DNA from: Callorhinus ursinus
Lineage: Eukaryota; Chordata; Mammalia; Carnivora; Otariidae
Direction of reading: 5' to 3'
Assembly (NCBI RefSeq): GCF_003265705.1
Contig: NW_020313005.1
Coordinates: forward strand, 15,882,419 to 15,946,418
DNA length: 64,000 nt
The position numbers and the translations under genes were made by a program. Shown here piece by piece: positions 1 through 11,070 of the stretch (the stretch's first letter is position 1; each line of letters starts with the position of its first letter). The notes under the pieces are model-generated. The model made no database searches. It was given only the letters and a program-made list of their open reading frames with translations, and was not told the DNA's origin.

Positions 1-931
1 ACAATCAGCATTGAAACCCCTGTTGAATATACACTAACTACTCATGGGAAATACAATATATAACATAATAGATACTACCTAAAAACAAAGAAAACACACC
101 AACACAAAATACTACAGCATTCCTTTAAATCAGAAACAAAGGCTAATTCTCAGGAAGCTTTCTGTATATCATGACAAGTGGCAAAGAGGCAGTAAATTAA
201 GGCTTTAGATCTCCACATACAGTACCATAGTGGATACTGTCCTTGCTAAACTAGGTGTAAAAGAATGTGCTTACCAAAACGTTCTTTCAGGATCTCTTTA
301 TACTCCAGTGAAGCTATTTGCATATATGGTTAGCATTCAGAGGGTAGAGAAAGAAGATCTGAAATCTGTATTCAACCCTAACACCATCACACTCACACCA
401 CCTGACTCTAAACATAACTTAAAAAGAGAATCCAGCTTCATGAATAGTGTCTCATTCAACAGACTCCATACATCCTAACTTCATTCACACACATATTTTC
501 TTTTCTTTTCCCCCACTTGTGCTCTGAAAAAATTCAAAGAATTTATGGAGAAGGAATCTGCTAATATCACATCTCTAACAGCTGCTAGCTGGATGTACTA
601 AATCCACAGCTCCTTCAGTTACATTATATGTCCATGTCAGAAAGTGCTTAATTACAAATATGGTTTCTTTCAGAGAAACTCTTCTAAGCCTAGCCTACTG
701 GGACTCCTTAAGAGCAAGTTATACAGACCTTAGGGGCTTGGGTGGAGGATAATTTTGTCTGGATGTAATACTGCAATTACTTATGATTAAGTATTTCTAA
801 TAGCTATCCATTCAGTCTCGGCAGCCTGAAGCACTCAAGAAGAAATGCCTATCAACAAGTCATTTGGGAATGAACAGCTGATTTGAGGAACTGCATGCTG
901 CAGGGCAGGTGTTCTTTGTTTTTCTGAACAC

Positions 932-932
932 G

Positions 933-967
<35 letters not shown>
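932..967. repeat. (CA)n microsatellite
   Basis: About 17 uninterrupted CA units inside JAM3 intron 1. Likely length-variable. Confidence 0.95.
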
Positions 968-969
<2 letters not shown>

Positions 970-1435
970 TAGTAATTATATCTGCCAGATAATTTAAAAA
1001 GAATTAAAACAATATAAAATAAATCATTCTAAAAAATGTTTTAGAATATTTTTCAAAATTTTTCCTAGAAGTTTTAATTTTCAGATTTTGCTAAACTACA
1101 GCACACAAGTTGTCTTATCCCAAGAATACAAACTGTCACTGTTTTAATTCTAAATGAAGCACTTCTCTCTAGGACATCAAAAGATTTGGAAACCAAAAAG
1201 TAATTACTACATAATCATTCAAAAAAGACATGTGGTGTAACATTCGTAAGGTTGAACCGCACCTGTCACCAATACAACAAAAGAATATTTTACATACAAA
1301 CCACACAGCTTTGAACATTTGATAATTTGTTAAACTGGTGTATAACAAGAAATCCACTGTCAAATGCAATACAAGTAACTAGAAATTAGATTAACAAAAA
1401 CAGTTCAAGATTTCTAAATTTAAAATGCATGGGTT

Positions 1436-1600
1436 TATCACCCTGAGCAAGTTACTGAATCTCTCTGTACTTGTTTCTTCATCCACAAAATGGGCAAAAT
1501 AATAGTAAAAACCTCTGAGAGTTGTTATCAACATGAAATGAATACATATTAAATTGTTATAACAGAGCCTGGCAAAGGCTAATAAAAAAAAGTATTATAT
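1436..1600 (+). repeat. MIR SINE relic
   Basis: Shows the MIR core order: CCTGAGCAAGTTACTGAATCT, then a CTTCATCCACAAAATGGGCA segment, then AACAGAGCCTGGCAAAGG. Boundaries are approximate. Confidence 0.75.
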
Positions 1601-2579
1601 CAGGAACAAATTTTTTAAAATGACAATGCTGAAAAATAATAGTAATTGAAAAGAATAATCATATAAATAAAAGAGACACAGCTGTCATGACCTGTGAAAG
1701 AATAAAGTTTTCAAGGTATTACACTATGTTTAGAGTACATACAAAATAACAGAAAAAGAACTCCCTACTTAAAAAAAAAAAAAGCTGCATCCTCTCAAAG
1801 TGATTGTCATCAGCCCTATTTTGCAAAATTTTATGCTTCCTCCTATGCTCTGCAGGTAAATCCCAGTCCTTAATATCAAGAAAGCCACAAAACCTGCACC
1901 TCCAGGAGAGCAAAATAAAGTTAAGGGTATGTGAGGTCCTTGGCATCTTCTTTAGTTTTATTAACAAGCCACCAAGTTGAAATTCATTCCTAAATTGCCA
2001 AATGTGTCTGCAATAAAAACTGCAAACTTTCATGTGAACAGAACTTTTCAACAATAGAGAGTTGTTCCAGTCTGTGAATAGGACAGTGTCAATGTGACCA
2101 ACAAAGCCGGGAGCTGGACATTCCTGATACCCTTGTCCCCTGGCTAGCCTTTGATCATTTATATCTCCCAACCACGTGTTTTTGGACATCACTTTCAGGC
2201 AAAGTATATGGACGACATCTATACCCTGAAAGTGACCCCTCATCATAGAGTCCTGTTTCCACAGCTCCTCAGACCCCCACTTTTATCTACCACCATTACG
2301 AACATTCCACAAGAACGAACATCAAACACAGGAGTGCTTTGTTTTCCTAGTCTGTCCACCCCCACTCCCAGTCACTTTGTGCTTTAATTTGTATATTTTG
2401 GAAAACATCATGGGATGACAACGGCAACTCAGCCAAACAATAAAATGACCTAAGAACTGAAAAGACCTTCGGATGGTTCTACGGATCTGGTTACCTGTGG
2501 ATGTCCACCACAGAAGTGTGGTGGTGCTTTATGGAAACGCGAGCTTACGACTCACTCGGAACACTGTCTTGGAAAGGAG

Positions 2580-2712
2580 ACTTGACTTAAGTCTTAGTTC
2601 TCTTACCTGAAAATGAGTTAATAAAATCCACCTCCCAAAGTTCTTGTAAGCACTAAATGAGAGAAAGATTTCAAAGTGCCTAGTATACAGTACATGCTCA
2701 CTAAATACAATC
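2580..2712 (+). repeat. MIR SINE relic
   Basis: Contains CTCTTACCTGAAAATGAGTT followed by TTCTTGTAAGCACTAAATGA and a TACATGCTCACTAAATA tail, the order of the MIR 3' half. Boundaries are approximate. Confidence 0.65.
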
Positions 2713-3429
2713 TACTTCGTCCTTCTGTCCAACTGTCCTGGGACACCCAAAGCTAAGAGAATTCCAGACAGTGGAAAAGACAAAACTCCCAAGTTTATCA
2801 GTGTGACCTGATCAAAATGGCCCAGATGCTATTTCAGGGTAAGGGTCTGTGGGGTCTCCTAGGCCAGGCTGGAGACAAAAAGAATACTTGATTGAGATCT
2901 GTGCCATTTTATTTCCCCCAAAGTAAAGCTGGGTTTGCCCAATTCAGTTCCTTTGTTTACAGCAAGAGAGAAATGAACAGCAGAACCCCAGAAGGCTATG
3001 ACCAAGAAGACAGATAGGCCTCAGAGCTGTGCCTCGCTGGTACTTAGGAAGGCCCCTCACTATCCACTTCTGGGCAAGGCGCTCGCTCCGCAGTGTCTTC
3101 TAGCAAGTTCCGAGCCCACGCCTAAGCTGCCACCGTCTTTCCAGAGAGATGTACCCTCCGCCCGGGGACCGGCCCACCGCCCCGAGAGAGCTACCCTGGC
3201 CTCGCACGGGCCCCTCACACCCCCGCACCCACCCGGCTGGGACCCCGCCTGGAGGCCCCTCATCGACCCCTTTCCGCCGGGACGCGGGCGCGCGCCGCTC
3301 CTCCGGCCGAGTCCCCCGCTTTCCCGGAGCCGGGACCGCTATTCCCGCCTGGACCGACTCCAGCCGCTCCGCTCAACTCCCATCCGCCCTAGATCTTCCT
3401 CTCCCAAAGGCAGAAACACGCACACTCAC

Positions 3430-3505
3430 CCCTGAAAAGCAGTAGTAGGAAGAAGTCTGGCAGCCGGGCGCAGAGCCGGACCGCCGGCCGCCGCCTCAGC
3501 GCCAT
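3430..3505 (-). CDS. JAM3: Junctional adhesion molecule C (JAM3), coding exon 1
   Basis: JAM-C is a single-pass immunoglobulin-superfamily adhesion protein of tight junctions, endothelium, Sertoli/germ cell contacts and myelinating glia. It has two extracellular Ig domains, one membrane span and a PDZ-binding tail. This exon encodes residues 1-25 plus the first base of codon 26. The minus-strand ATG at 3505 has G at -3 and G at +4. The peptide starts [18 protein letters not shown], then FLLLLFRG: an arginine-rich n-region and a leucine/phenylalanine hydrophobic core, as in a secretory signal peptide. As I recall it, human JAM-C begins [18 protein letters not shown] and continues identically, so the match is near exact apart from residues 6-9. 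The exon ends at a consensus donor G|GTGAGT (phase 1). Later exons lie off the window at lower coordinates. No other human protein start I know fits. Confidence 0.93.
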
Positions 3506-3557
3506 GACGAGGGGAGCTGAGGGGCCGCGGGCTCGCGGCGCAGCTAGGCTTCCCCGC

Positions 3558-3567
3558 GCGCATGCGC
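3558..3567. promoter_or_regulatory. NRF1 site (perfect palindrome)
   Basis: GCGCATGCGC, the consensus binding site of NRF1, lies 53 bp upstream of the JAM3 start codon in the CpG island. NRF1 sites are common in CpG-island promoters near transcription starts. Binding itself is inference. Confidence 0.7.
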
Positions 3568-3600
3568 CCTGCCTGCCGGGGCCCCTACTACCCGCCCCTA

Positions 3601-3672
3601 GTTACCATAGCGACACCTGGCCCGGCACAGCCGTCACCATGGTGACAAAGGAAGCTGAAATCTGGTTGCTAC
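3601..3672. promoter_or_regulatory. Cluster of three RFX X-box-like motifs
   Basis: GTTACCATAGCGAC at 3601-3614 and the perfect 14-bp palindrome GTCACCATGGTGAC at 3633-3646 both fit the RFX X-box pattern (GTNRCC, 0-3 bp spacer, RGYAAC-like arm). GGTTGCTAC at 3664-3672 is a half-site. They lie 96-167 bp upstream of the JAM3 ATG. RFX1-3 drive many ciliary and testis genes; that RFX acts on JAM3 is inference. Confidence 0.6.
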
Positions 3673-3720
3673 GGATGTAGGGATGCTCTAGACCCGCGCC
3701 CATGCGGTCTCATTCAAAGA

Positions 3721-4076
3721 ATTTGATGGGCGGAGGTAAAGAAGTGTGTTCAAGAATGGGACGGGGTAAATTTCCATAGCTATAAAATGAATCCGGCACT
3801 ACAAATCAGAGAAGGAACACTCAATTAAAACTTGGAAACGAAGTGTTTTCTCACAAATAAAGATGCAATCTAATTGTCTTTGAAGCATTATTGCCTGCAC
3901 CTCTTTTGAGGCCCTGATTCCAAATGTGATGGAAGGAAAAAGCACTGAAATCTACTTAAAACATAAGCAAGACAAAAAAAAATAATCAAGACATATATTA
4001 TGTAGCATATAAAAGTGATGTCTTTCTGAAATAAACATAATCCATAGTTTCTGTGGTAGATAAAAACATGATGATA
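3721..4076. other. Unique flank upstream of the CpG island
   Basis: No repeat, exon or RNA gene recognised. It is the immediate upstream flank of the JAM3 promoter. Confidence 0.6.
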
Positions 4077-4273
4077 GGGTCGTCTGGGTGGCTAAGTCCT
4101 TAAGCGTCTGCCTCCAGCTCAGGTCATGATCCCAGGGTCCTGGGATGGAGCCCCACATCGGGCTCCCTGCTCAGTGGGGAGCCTGCTTCTCCCTCTCCCA
4201 CTCCCCCTGCCTGTGTTCCCTCTCTTGCTGTGTCTCTCTCTGTCAAACAAACAAATAAAATCTTAAAAAAAAA
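4077..4273 (+). mobile_element. CAN-SINE (tRNA-derived)
   Basis: Head GGGTCGTCTGGGTGGCTAAG, tRNA-related body, CT-rich region and AATAAAATCTTAAAAAAAA tail. Flanked by a target-site duplication: AACATGATGATA at 4065-4076 and AACCATGATGATA after the tail. The tRNA-like head carries decayed pol III A/B boxes. Confidence 0.95.
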
Positions 4274-4284
4274 CCATGATGATA

Positions 4285-5880
4285 TATCCATAGTTTCTTC
4301 CGCAGAAAAGCAGGATAATTCTTTGCTCTGATTTCTGAATATTGGAAAATGGTAAGGCCAGGGTAGAAAATGGAGCAGAATCTTATGAGGACAAGGAGAT
4401 AAGATAAAGGATAAAATGCACTGGAAATTGAACCAAAGGATGGAGGAAGTTTTGTGTGTCACTTAATACTGTGAAAATTCTTGAAATAGTTTGTATTATA
4501 TCTAATATAGAAAATGCACCCTTAATGCTCCAGGAAACAACTTAAAAACAGAATTTTGAGTATAATTATTAGTATAATATGCCAGAGTTTCCAACAACTA
4601 ATATTTTTTTAATGTTTAACTTAAGGACTTCATTTTTCATACAGTCTCCCTACATTTTTTTTAGTATTTTTAGTTTTTACAAAGTAGAACAATGTGTGTG
4701 TATAATTTCCATATATACCAAATTATGAATGCCAAGAAACATGAAATAGATTGAGGTTGTTGCCAAGGATATGCTTCAACTGCCATCACTTTATGATCTT
4801 CTTTATAAATCTTTATAATTGCTCAAAACTTTGCAAGTGTGAATTAATTACATTCTCAAAATCTCATAAAGACAGAAAAACATTTAAAAATAACTCAACA
4901 ACCTGCTATGATTTTATTTGTCTTTCCTTTCTTAAACCTTCTTTCTGTTCCAGTTCACCATATTCCAGTCACAAGTAAAAGTATCTGAAAATTATATTAG
5001 AGTGGCAGCCTTTCTTCCTTCATCAAACACAACTTGCAGGAATTAAAAAGAGGAAAATTCTTCTTAGGCCCACTGACTTTTTTCCTTTGATTTCTCTTTT
5101 CTTTATCATTCCCTTTAGTTCCTGGATAGATAGCCAGGCATATTTGCCTAAATGAAGGAATCATTTTGGTTACCTGAGAAATATGATGTGTCCGGCTATG
5201 GACAGAGTAGTTTTCAAAAACTAGTGCCTCTTTTCTCCTGCTGTATTTCCTGTGTCTGCACTGTGATATGGTTATATTAAATGGTCTTCTCTGTTAGGGA
5301 ATCTTTTCAAACTCAGAACAAGACCAGAGAGAAAGGCTCCATGAATATTCTATATGGAACAGAGGTTGCTTTGAGAGCAGATGCAGGTGCTTCATTGTAA
5401 AACATGGATTTTCCTCCAAGGATGGAGTCTGCATGTTATGGCCGGTGGTTGAGACACAATCCTGGAATGGAGCCTAACTAGTGATGCACTGGGACAGGGT
5501 AAGATGTACTTGACTGTAAAATGATCTGCTTCTCCATATGATTTAATTGTTCCCAGGAGAGCTCTGGCCCTGTTCGGAAGGGAACCAGAGTTTTGGAAGC
5601 AGTCAGTGAGTGGGGCTGTGGAATCTATGCTTCTATCACCACATTATCCAACTGAGTATGCTTGTTTCTAATGTGTGATTTACTAAGGAGAGATACATTT
5701 TTTAGAAGCACTCAGGGAACTAAATACGCATGTGCTAAACTTGAACAAAAGCATTTGCAAGACTTTTCAATATTAATGCAAAGTGTAAATCAAGTAGCAA
5801 ACAGTAGGGTTTTCCTGTGAGAGTCACCCCTGAACAGAAGGGAGAGGTCCTGGAAGCAGCAATTATAGGAGGGGAAATAT
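4285..5880. other. AT-rich intergenic DNA, no gene seen
   Basis: Read on both strands. No recognisable exon, RNA gene or repeat family; small open frames lack motifs. Confidence 0.55.
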
Positions 5881-6066
5881 AAGCTCTGGAGTCTAATGGA
5901 CAATGATTCAAGTTCTTGGTTTTTGTAAACTTGAGAAAGTTATTTAATTTCCCTAAGCCTTGGATTCTTTGTCTGTAAAACAGGGATAACAATACCCACC
6001 TCAAGTAGTCATTGTGAGGATTCTGTGAAATAAAGGTCTCGAACATACTAGGTGCTCCATAGATGT
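5880..6066 (+). repeat. MIR SINE relic
   Basis: Good match to MIR in order: TTGAGAAAGTTATTTAATTT, CTTTGTCTGTAAAACAGGGA, TAACAATACCCACCTC, then TTGTGAGGATTCTGTGAAAT. Confidence 0.85.
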
Positions 6067-8480
6067 TTGTGGTCTGTGCCCCTTCCCTTTCCTATTCTTT
6101 TGGCTCAGATTGGGCCAAATGATACAATATTCCTGGAGAGTCTTAAAGAAAAGGAACTTCAGCCTGTAGATGGGTCAGAGAGAATGAGAAGCAAAGAGGA
6201 AGTTTTACATCAATGTGTGTTTGTTTTCTTGGTGTGATCATATTCTTAGAAAGTAACATGACTAGGGCTTCTGTTCATTCAGTATGCCATGATCCACCTG
6301 AACAATCACCTCAAGTTAACCCTCACAGCAAGAGAGAAGTGAGATTCATTGACTGAGGGAGGTCTCCGACCCTAGATTCATTCTGTAAAAGCATTCCTCT
6401 TCAGGGCTTAGCAAAGATTCTGTTGCTCCATCTCGTCTCCATTCAGGTTTCCTCTTCCTTGAAATATTTCCAACTCTGTTCTCTCACATTTTCTCCCAAC
6501 TATCAGGCCCTGCTCCTTCTTTTCAAAATATCTCTTCAAGTTCATTTAAACAGGAGGATTTCTACCCCTCCCCCCAAACTAAGGAAACAGTAGGAAGGAA
6601 AACCTCCATCCCCTCTAACTAGATGTGCTGCTCATGCTATATAAGGAAGGAAAGTTGTGCAGTTCAGTTTATTTGCATGGTCCTCTCCTTCGTAGTGGTT
6701 CAGTTGAGGAAGATGATACTAATGCCAATGTTTTAGCTTAAAGTGTCTTCCTAGAGAGAAACCTTTATAAGCAGCTGTTTAGCAGTCCTTTCATATTTCA
6801 CCAAAAGGAGGCTGGTGTTCATGTGCTAGAGTGTGTTAGTGTGTGTTTGCGTGTGGTGGTATTTGAATAAGTATATCGTACATGTCATGGGTGAAAGACT
6901 CACTCACCTCCGCTAGGGGAGGACTTGGAGAGTCCCGTCCCCATCGGCCAGGATCTCTACTCACCAGTGCACCTGGAAATGCAACACAACAACCAAGACT
7001 GAATGGACAATTTCATGACCACAACAGAGCCCTGACACAGGATTTGCTGTTCTGAGACTGAAGGCTCTAAGAACTGTGAATCCCAAGTTCCCCTGTTAAG
7101 GAGTCTGCCTCAGTTCCTTCTCTGAGGAAGTAGAGAAGCAGGATTTGCCTGGATGCTCCCTCCAGACAACAGGAAAAAGGTGTTAGGGACAGCGAGCAAA
7201 CAACCCTCCCCAGACCACCTTCAGGAAGGACACGTGTGATGAGATAAAACAAACGAGCTCTTTCCTCTACTTGACTTGATGAATATTTCCACTGGCTGGG
7301 GGGTGGAAGATGGGAAATATTTCCTCGTCTGTGTTTCAGAACTGGGGACACGATTGAGCACAAAGGACACACATGCTATGGGGACTATCTTGGAGCCAGG
7401 CTAAAGAGCAGATTCAGGGGCAGGGGTGGGGCAGCTCCTAAGAGTGGGCAGACAGCGTATCTGCAGCTCTGCAGCTCAAGTTGTTTGCCTCCAGGATGCT
7501 CCAACTACTTTGTTTACAGATTGGAGATATTTTTATCCCAACTTCCAATTAGAGGTAATTTTCTCTTCATACAAATTGTACCATCGAGTGTTTACTTCCT
7601 GGGAGCACCAAAGAGAGACCAGGGCCTCTGTTATCTCCCTCTTGTGCTGCAGGGAATCTTGCACTTCCTTAGGAGTCCCTTCCAGGGTCAATTCCCTACT
7701 GTACAGTTTGGGGAAGAGGCGAGTTCTTCCTGATAGCCTTGGGCCCAGGGGTTTGGCCTGGTAACTTGTACTGCTCATTTCTTTCCAGGGATGAAAGGAT
7801 ACTTTTTGTGGTTGTCATTGCAGAGTTCCTGGATATTCTGTTCTAGGACTGGAAATAGTGGGTATTTGATTCTATTTCCCAGATCTGTAATGCGATGAGG
7901 ATTATACCACAAGCCTTTTTTCCCCTAGAGATTATTCACTACCATGCCTCTTAAGCAAGTGGATAAGGGCTCTAGAAAGGACTTTGAAGTTTCTCTTTAA
8001 TCCCATAGAATTGTATTCCCACAAAATTTAGAATTGGGGGGAGTGGATGTGTTTGGTCCTCTGTGATGATATCCGGTCTTCAAATACTCAATAGCACAGC
8101 AGAGATTTACTGCAGTTGGGAGGCTACTCTAGCCCTACAAAGGACAGAGGACCATCCCCTGAGAATGTCTACACTCTGCACCCTTTACACTGAGGTTTTG
8201 CCTTATTCCTGTCACTTTCCAGGCAGTATTTCGTATTCTGGCCAAGCCTTGTTCCTTAGAATTGCACTGCCCAGTGTAGTCCAGGCCCAGCACTAGCAGC
8301 TGCCCAAGACAGACCCTGGAAGGACTGGGAAGCTCTGCTAAGCATTTAGATCCTCCTTGTGCAGCGCCCCCAACATCAATGGTCACCGCACTGCCACCAA
8401 CCTAGAGCAAGCTGCATCAGTTTTCATTTAGATTGTGAAAATGATCTGTAGGCACCTGCCTGTATCTTCTGTTTCTAGAC
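6067..8480. other. Unique intergenic DNA, no gene seen
   Basis: No recognised gene or young repeat. A GTGTGTTAGTGTGTGTTTGC-like stretch near 6830-6860 is the only simple-sequence feature. The open frames at 7426-7764 (plus) and 7067-7372 (minus) show no domain and overlap each other's complements. Confidence 0.5.
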
Positions 8481-8484
8481 CTTT

Positions 8485-9010
8485 CTTTTCAAAATTGTGA
8501 GTAGTACAGGGCCTGGAACATTGGTAAATGCTCAACAAATATCTGTGGAATGAATGTCAATTAGACTCCTGCATCCTACCAAACCAACATCAGCTCATGT
8601 TGTTCTGCTTAAAATTCTTAAGTGGCTCCATATTATCTTCAGAATCCAGTACAATCCCTTCTATAACTAAAAAAGTCATGGCTGAAATAAATAAGTCCTT
8701 TGGTCATGAGCAACGAGAAAACTTCTCAAATTACATCCTCATCTATGTTCTCAAATCTAGTTACATGGAGTCATTTGAACTTCTTATGACTTCTCATGCT
8801 CTCTTGAACTCCTGGAGTTATCCATGTGGTCCCTTTGGCCTGCATCACCTCTCCTTCAGCCTGCTCGGTTTTCTAGTTGTATCATGTATTTGAGGAACCA
8901 CTCCAAGCATCACATCATCATGGGAGAATTTCTTGACCCCATCGTTCCTCCAAGATGACTGAGGTGGCCCTCCTCTGTCCTTCCATAATACACTATGTAT
9001 TCATATATTT
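8485..9010 (+). repeat. MIR/L2 relics
   Basis: GGGCCTGGAACATTGGTAAA followed by TGCTCAACAAATATCTGTGG at 8510-8550 is a MIR/L2-type 3' tail. It is followed by TTCTTAAGTGGCTCCATATT and, near 8950, a decayed L2-like segment. Highly diverged; boundaries approximate. Confidence 0.5.
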
Positions 9011-9039
9011 TACACTTCATCACACCGTATTCTAATGCC

Positions 9040-9486
9040 ATAATTTCCCTGTAGTTGTTTTCAGACTTCTAGAGTTTAACAGGTTTCAACCTTCCTTCTT
9101 TTCTAACATATGCCTTTGAGACTTTGATTTCATTCTAAATACTTCATTAGCTGCATCCCACAAAGTATGCTATATATTGTCTTCATTGTCACTCAGTTCC
9201 AAGTATTTTCTAACTTCCTATATGATTTCTACTTGACCATTCATCATTTAGAAGTCTGCTTTATTAATTTCCCAATATCTGAGGGCTGGGGGCCATGTGG
9301 CCATGACTGCCTTCTAGTTTTATTGCACTGTGGCCAGAGAATAAGGTCTGTGTGAAATCAGTGCTTCATAGTCTTTGAGACTGACTTTGCAGCTTAGTAA
9401 GGGCTAGTTGTTTTAAATGCTTCCTGCATGCTTAAAAAAATGTATTCTCTAATGATTAGGTATAGAGTTTTAAATATATATATCCA
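9040..9486 (-). mobile_element. L1 LINE fragment, antisense
   Basis: Diverged reverse complement of mammalian L1 ORF2: TTCATTAGCTGCATCCCACA, TTCTAGTTTTATTGCACTGT, GGCCAGAGAATAAGGTCTGT. It is broken by the SINE at 9487 and probably continues to about 9790 beyond it. Confidence 0.75.
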
Positions 9487-9625
9487 GGGATGCCTGGGTG
9501 TCTCAGTTGGTTAAGCATCTGCCTTTGGCTTGGGTCGTGATCCTGGGGTCCTGGAATGGAGTCCTGAGTCGGGCTCCTTGCTCAGTGGGGAGCCTGCTTC
9601 TCCCTCTCCTGCTCCCCCTGCTTGT

Positions 9626-9664
<39 letters not shown>

Positions 9665-9693
9665 AATAAATAAATAAAATCTTTTAAAAAAAA
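9487..9693 (+). mobile_element. CAN-SINE
   Basis: Head GGGATGCCTGGGTGTCTCAG, a long (CT)n middle near 9629-9660, and a (AAAT)n tail. Inserted into the antisense L1 fragment. Confidence 0.95.
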
Positions 9694-9790
9694 TAACTAA
9701 ATCCAATCAGTTAAATTTTATTGTGCTACTCGAAACTTCAGTATCTTTGCCTTTTAAAAAAATTAGCAAACAATTTCTGGGAACGTTTTG
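9694..9790 (-). mobile_element. L1 LINE fragment, continuation
   Basis: Continuation of the antisense L1 after the SINE, at lower similarity. Beyond about 9800 the sequence up to 10295 is unassigned; an L2-like 3' tail (CACTACATAGTGGCTGCTTA) appears at about 10240. Confidence 0.45.
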
Positions 9791-10295
9791 TTAAATACCA
9801 CACTATGATTATGGATTTCTCATCATTTCATTATAATTCTGTCAAAATCCTTTTTAGTCTTAACTACATGGTGTACAGGCTCAGGAGCATTGTACCATTC
9901 TCATGACACCATGAAGCACACATGTGGCTCTCACCCTCTCCCTGCCTCCTCTCCTCTCCCTCTCCCTCTGGCTCAACCAAAACAGTGCTACCTTGGCCTG
10001 CCTCAGGACAGCTTCTTCGTTCTCAAGCTCACTGGAGCCTTGGTTGCTCTCCCAAATAAGCCTAGTAAACATTTTCTTCCAAATAAACACAGTCTTTTCC
10101 ATGAATAAAATCATGGCAAACACAACATTCTCTATTGCATCATGATAGTTATGCTTTCCACATCATATCCTGCAAAATTGCAGGACCAGGAGCTCAATGC
10201 AGACCTGTGTTATATCACAACATTTGTTCTCCTAAGGGCCCACTACATAGTGGCTGCTTAATAAACATGTTAGAATGTTAAGAAAAACACACTTT

Positions 10296-10503
10296 GGGGT
10301 TCCTGGGTAGCTCAGTCTGTTAAGCATCTGCCTTAGGCTCCTTCAGCTCAGGTCGCGCTCCCAGGGTCCTGTTCAGCAGGGAGCCCACTTCTCCCTCTCC
10401 CTCTGCCTCTTTCTCCCTCTGCCTTCCACTCCACCTGTTTGTGCTCTCTCTCTGTGTGTCAAGTTAATAAACAAATAAAATATTTTTTTAAAAAGAAAGA
10501 AAA
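10296..10503 (+). mobile_element. CAN-SINE
   Basis: Head GGGGTTCCTGGGTAGCTCAG and an A-rich tail. Exact target duplication AGAAAAACACACTT at 10281-10294 and again from 10504. Confidence 0.95.
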
Positions 10504-10591
10504 AGAAAAACACACTTACATAGGTGTCATAATGACATATGTTACAGAATCTCCTATAAAGATTTTCAGAATAAAAGAATATCCTTGTGCT

Positions 10592-10718
10592 GGGGCACCT
10601 GGCTGGCTCAGTCAGTGGAACATGTGATTTTTGATCTCGGGGTCATAAGTTTGAGTCCCATGTTGGGTATAGAGAAAGAAAGAAGGAAAGAAAGAAAGAA
10701 AAAAGAGAAAGAAAGAAA

Positions 10719-10762
<44 letters not shown>

Positions 10763-10832
10763 AAAGAAGGAAGGAAGGAAGGAAGAAGAGAAGGAAGGGA
10801 GGAAGGAAGGAAAGAAAAAAAGAAAAGAAAAG
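10592..10832 (+). mobile_element. Short CAN-SINE with long GAAA/GGAA tail
   Basis: Older short form: tRNA head GGGGCACCTGGCTGGCTCAG to CCATGTTGGGTATAGAG, then about 165 bp of (GAAA)n/(GGAA)n expanded from the tail. Flanked by an exact 19-bp duplication, AAAAGAATATCCTTGTGCT, at 10573-10591 and 10833-10851. Open frames reading as K/E/R or F/S/L repeats here are artefacts of the tail. Confidence 0.95.
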
Positions 10833-10919
10833 AAAAGAATATCCTTGTGCTTGGAATGATTGAGAAAGTCTTCATGAAGATGTAGAAATAACTGTGTAAC
10901 CTTGATAATCACCTTACAT

Positions 10920-11070
10920 CATTTAATTATCCATCCAGCACCCATTATATTGTGTTTGTGCCTGGTACGACTTAGGAACCAGAGACAATGTGGGCATAGT
11001 TTCTTTCTTCATGGAGCCCACAGTTCAGTGGGAGAGACAGGAGCAAAAATAATTATGCCTTAGGGGTCTA
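10920..11070 (-). repeat. L2 LINE relic, antisense
   Basis: CATCCAGCACCCATTATATT, GTGCCTGGTACGACTTAGGA, then CATGGAGCCCACAGTTCAGT is the antisense order of the L2 3' end. Confidence 0.7.

Larger units (their letters stand above)
1..3429 (-). other. JAM3: JAM3 intron 1, 5' part
   Basis: Everything below the GT splice donor at 3424-3429 (minus strand GTGAGT) is the start of the first JAM3 intron. In human this intron is very long, so no second exon is expected here and I see none. It contains a (CA)n tract at about 932-967, two MIR relics (about 1436-1600 and 2580-2712) and otherwise AT-rich unique sequence. Open frames in this stretch, such as the minus-strand one at 1719-2246, show no domain or motif I recognise and look like chance frames. 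Confidence 0.8.
3085..3720. promoter_or_regulatory. JAM3: CpG island and promoter of JAM3
   Basis: The only strongly CpG-rich stretch in the window. It begins within the future intron, covers coding exon 1 at 3430-3505 and extends upstream to about 3.7 kb. No TATA box is evident on the minus strand, as is usual for CpG-island promoters. Transcription of JAM3 should start on the upstream side, about 3510-3680, which is where NRF1- and RFX-type motifs sit. Open frames on both strands here (for example plus 2998-3435) are products of low stop-codon density in GC-rich DNA, not genes. Confidence 0.85.

Noticed and set aside
2998..3445. Long plus-strand frames through the CpG island (145 and 98 codons)
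   Set aside because: Proline/arginine-rich frames arise from GC-rich DNA. They overlap the minus-strand JAM3 exon and have no domain or donor site.
9503..9706. Minus frame with RERERERE run
   Set aside because: Translation of the CT tract of a CAN-SINE.
10585..10912. K/E/R-rich and F/S/L-rich open frames
   Set aside because: Translations of the GAAA/GGAA microsatellite tail of a SINE.
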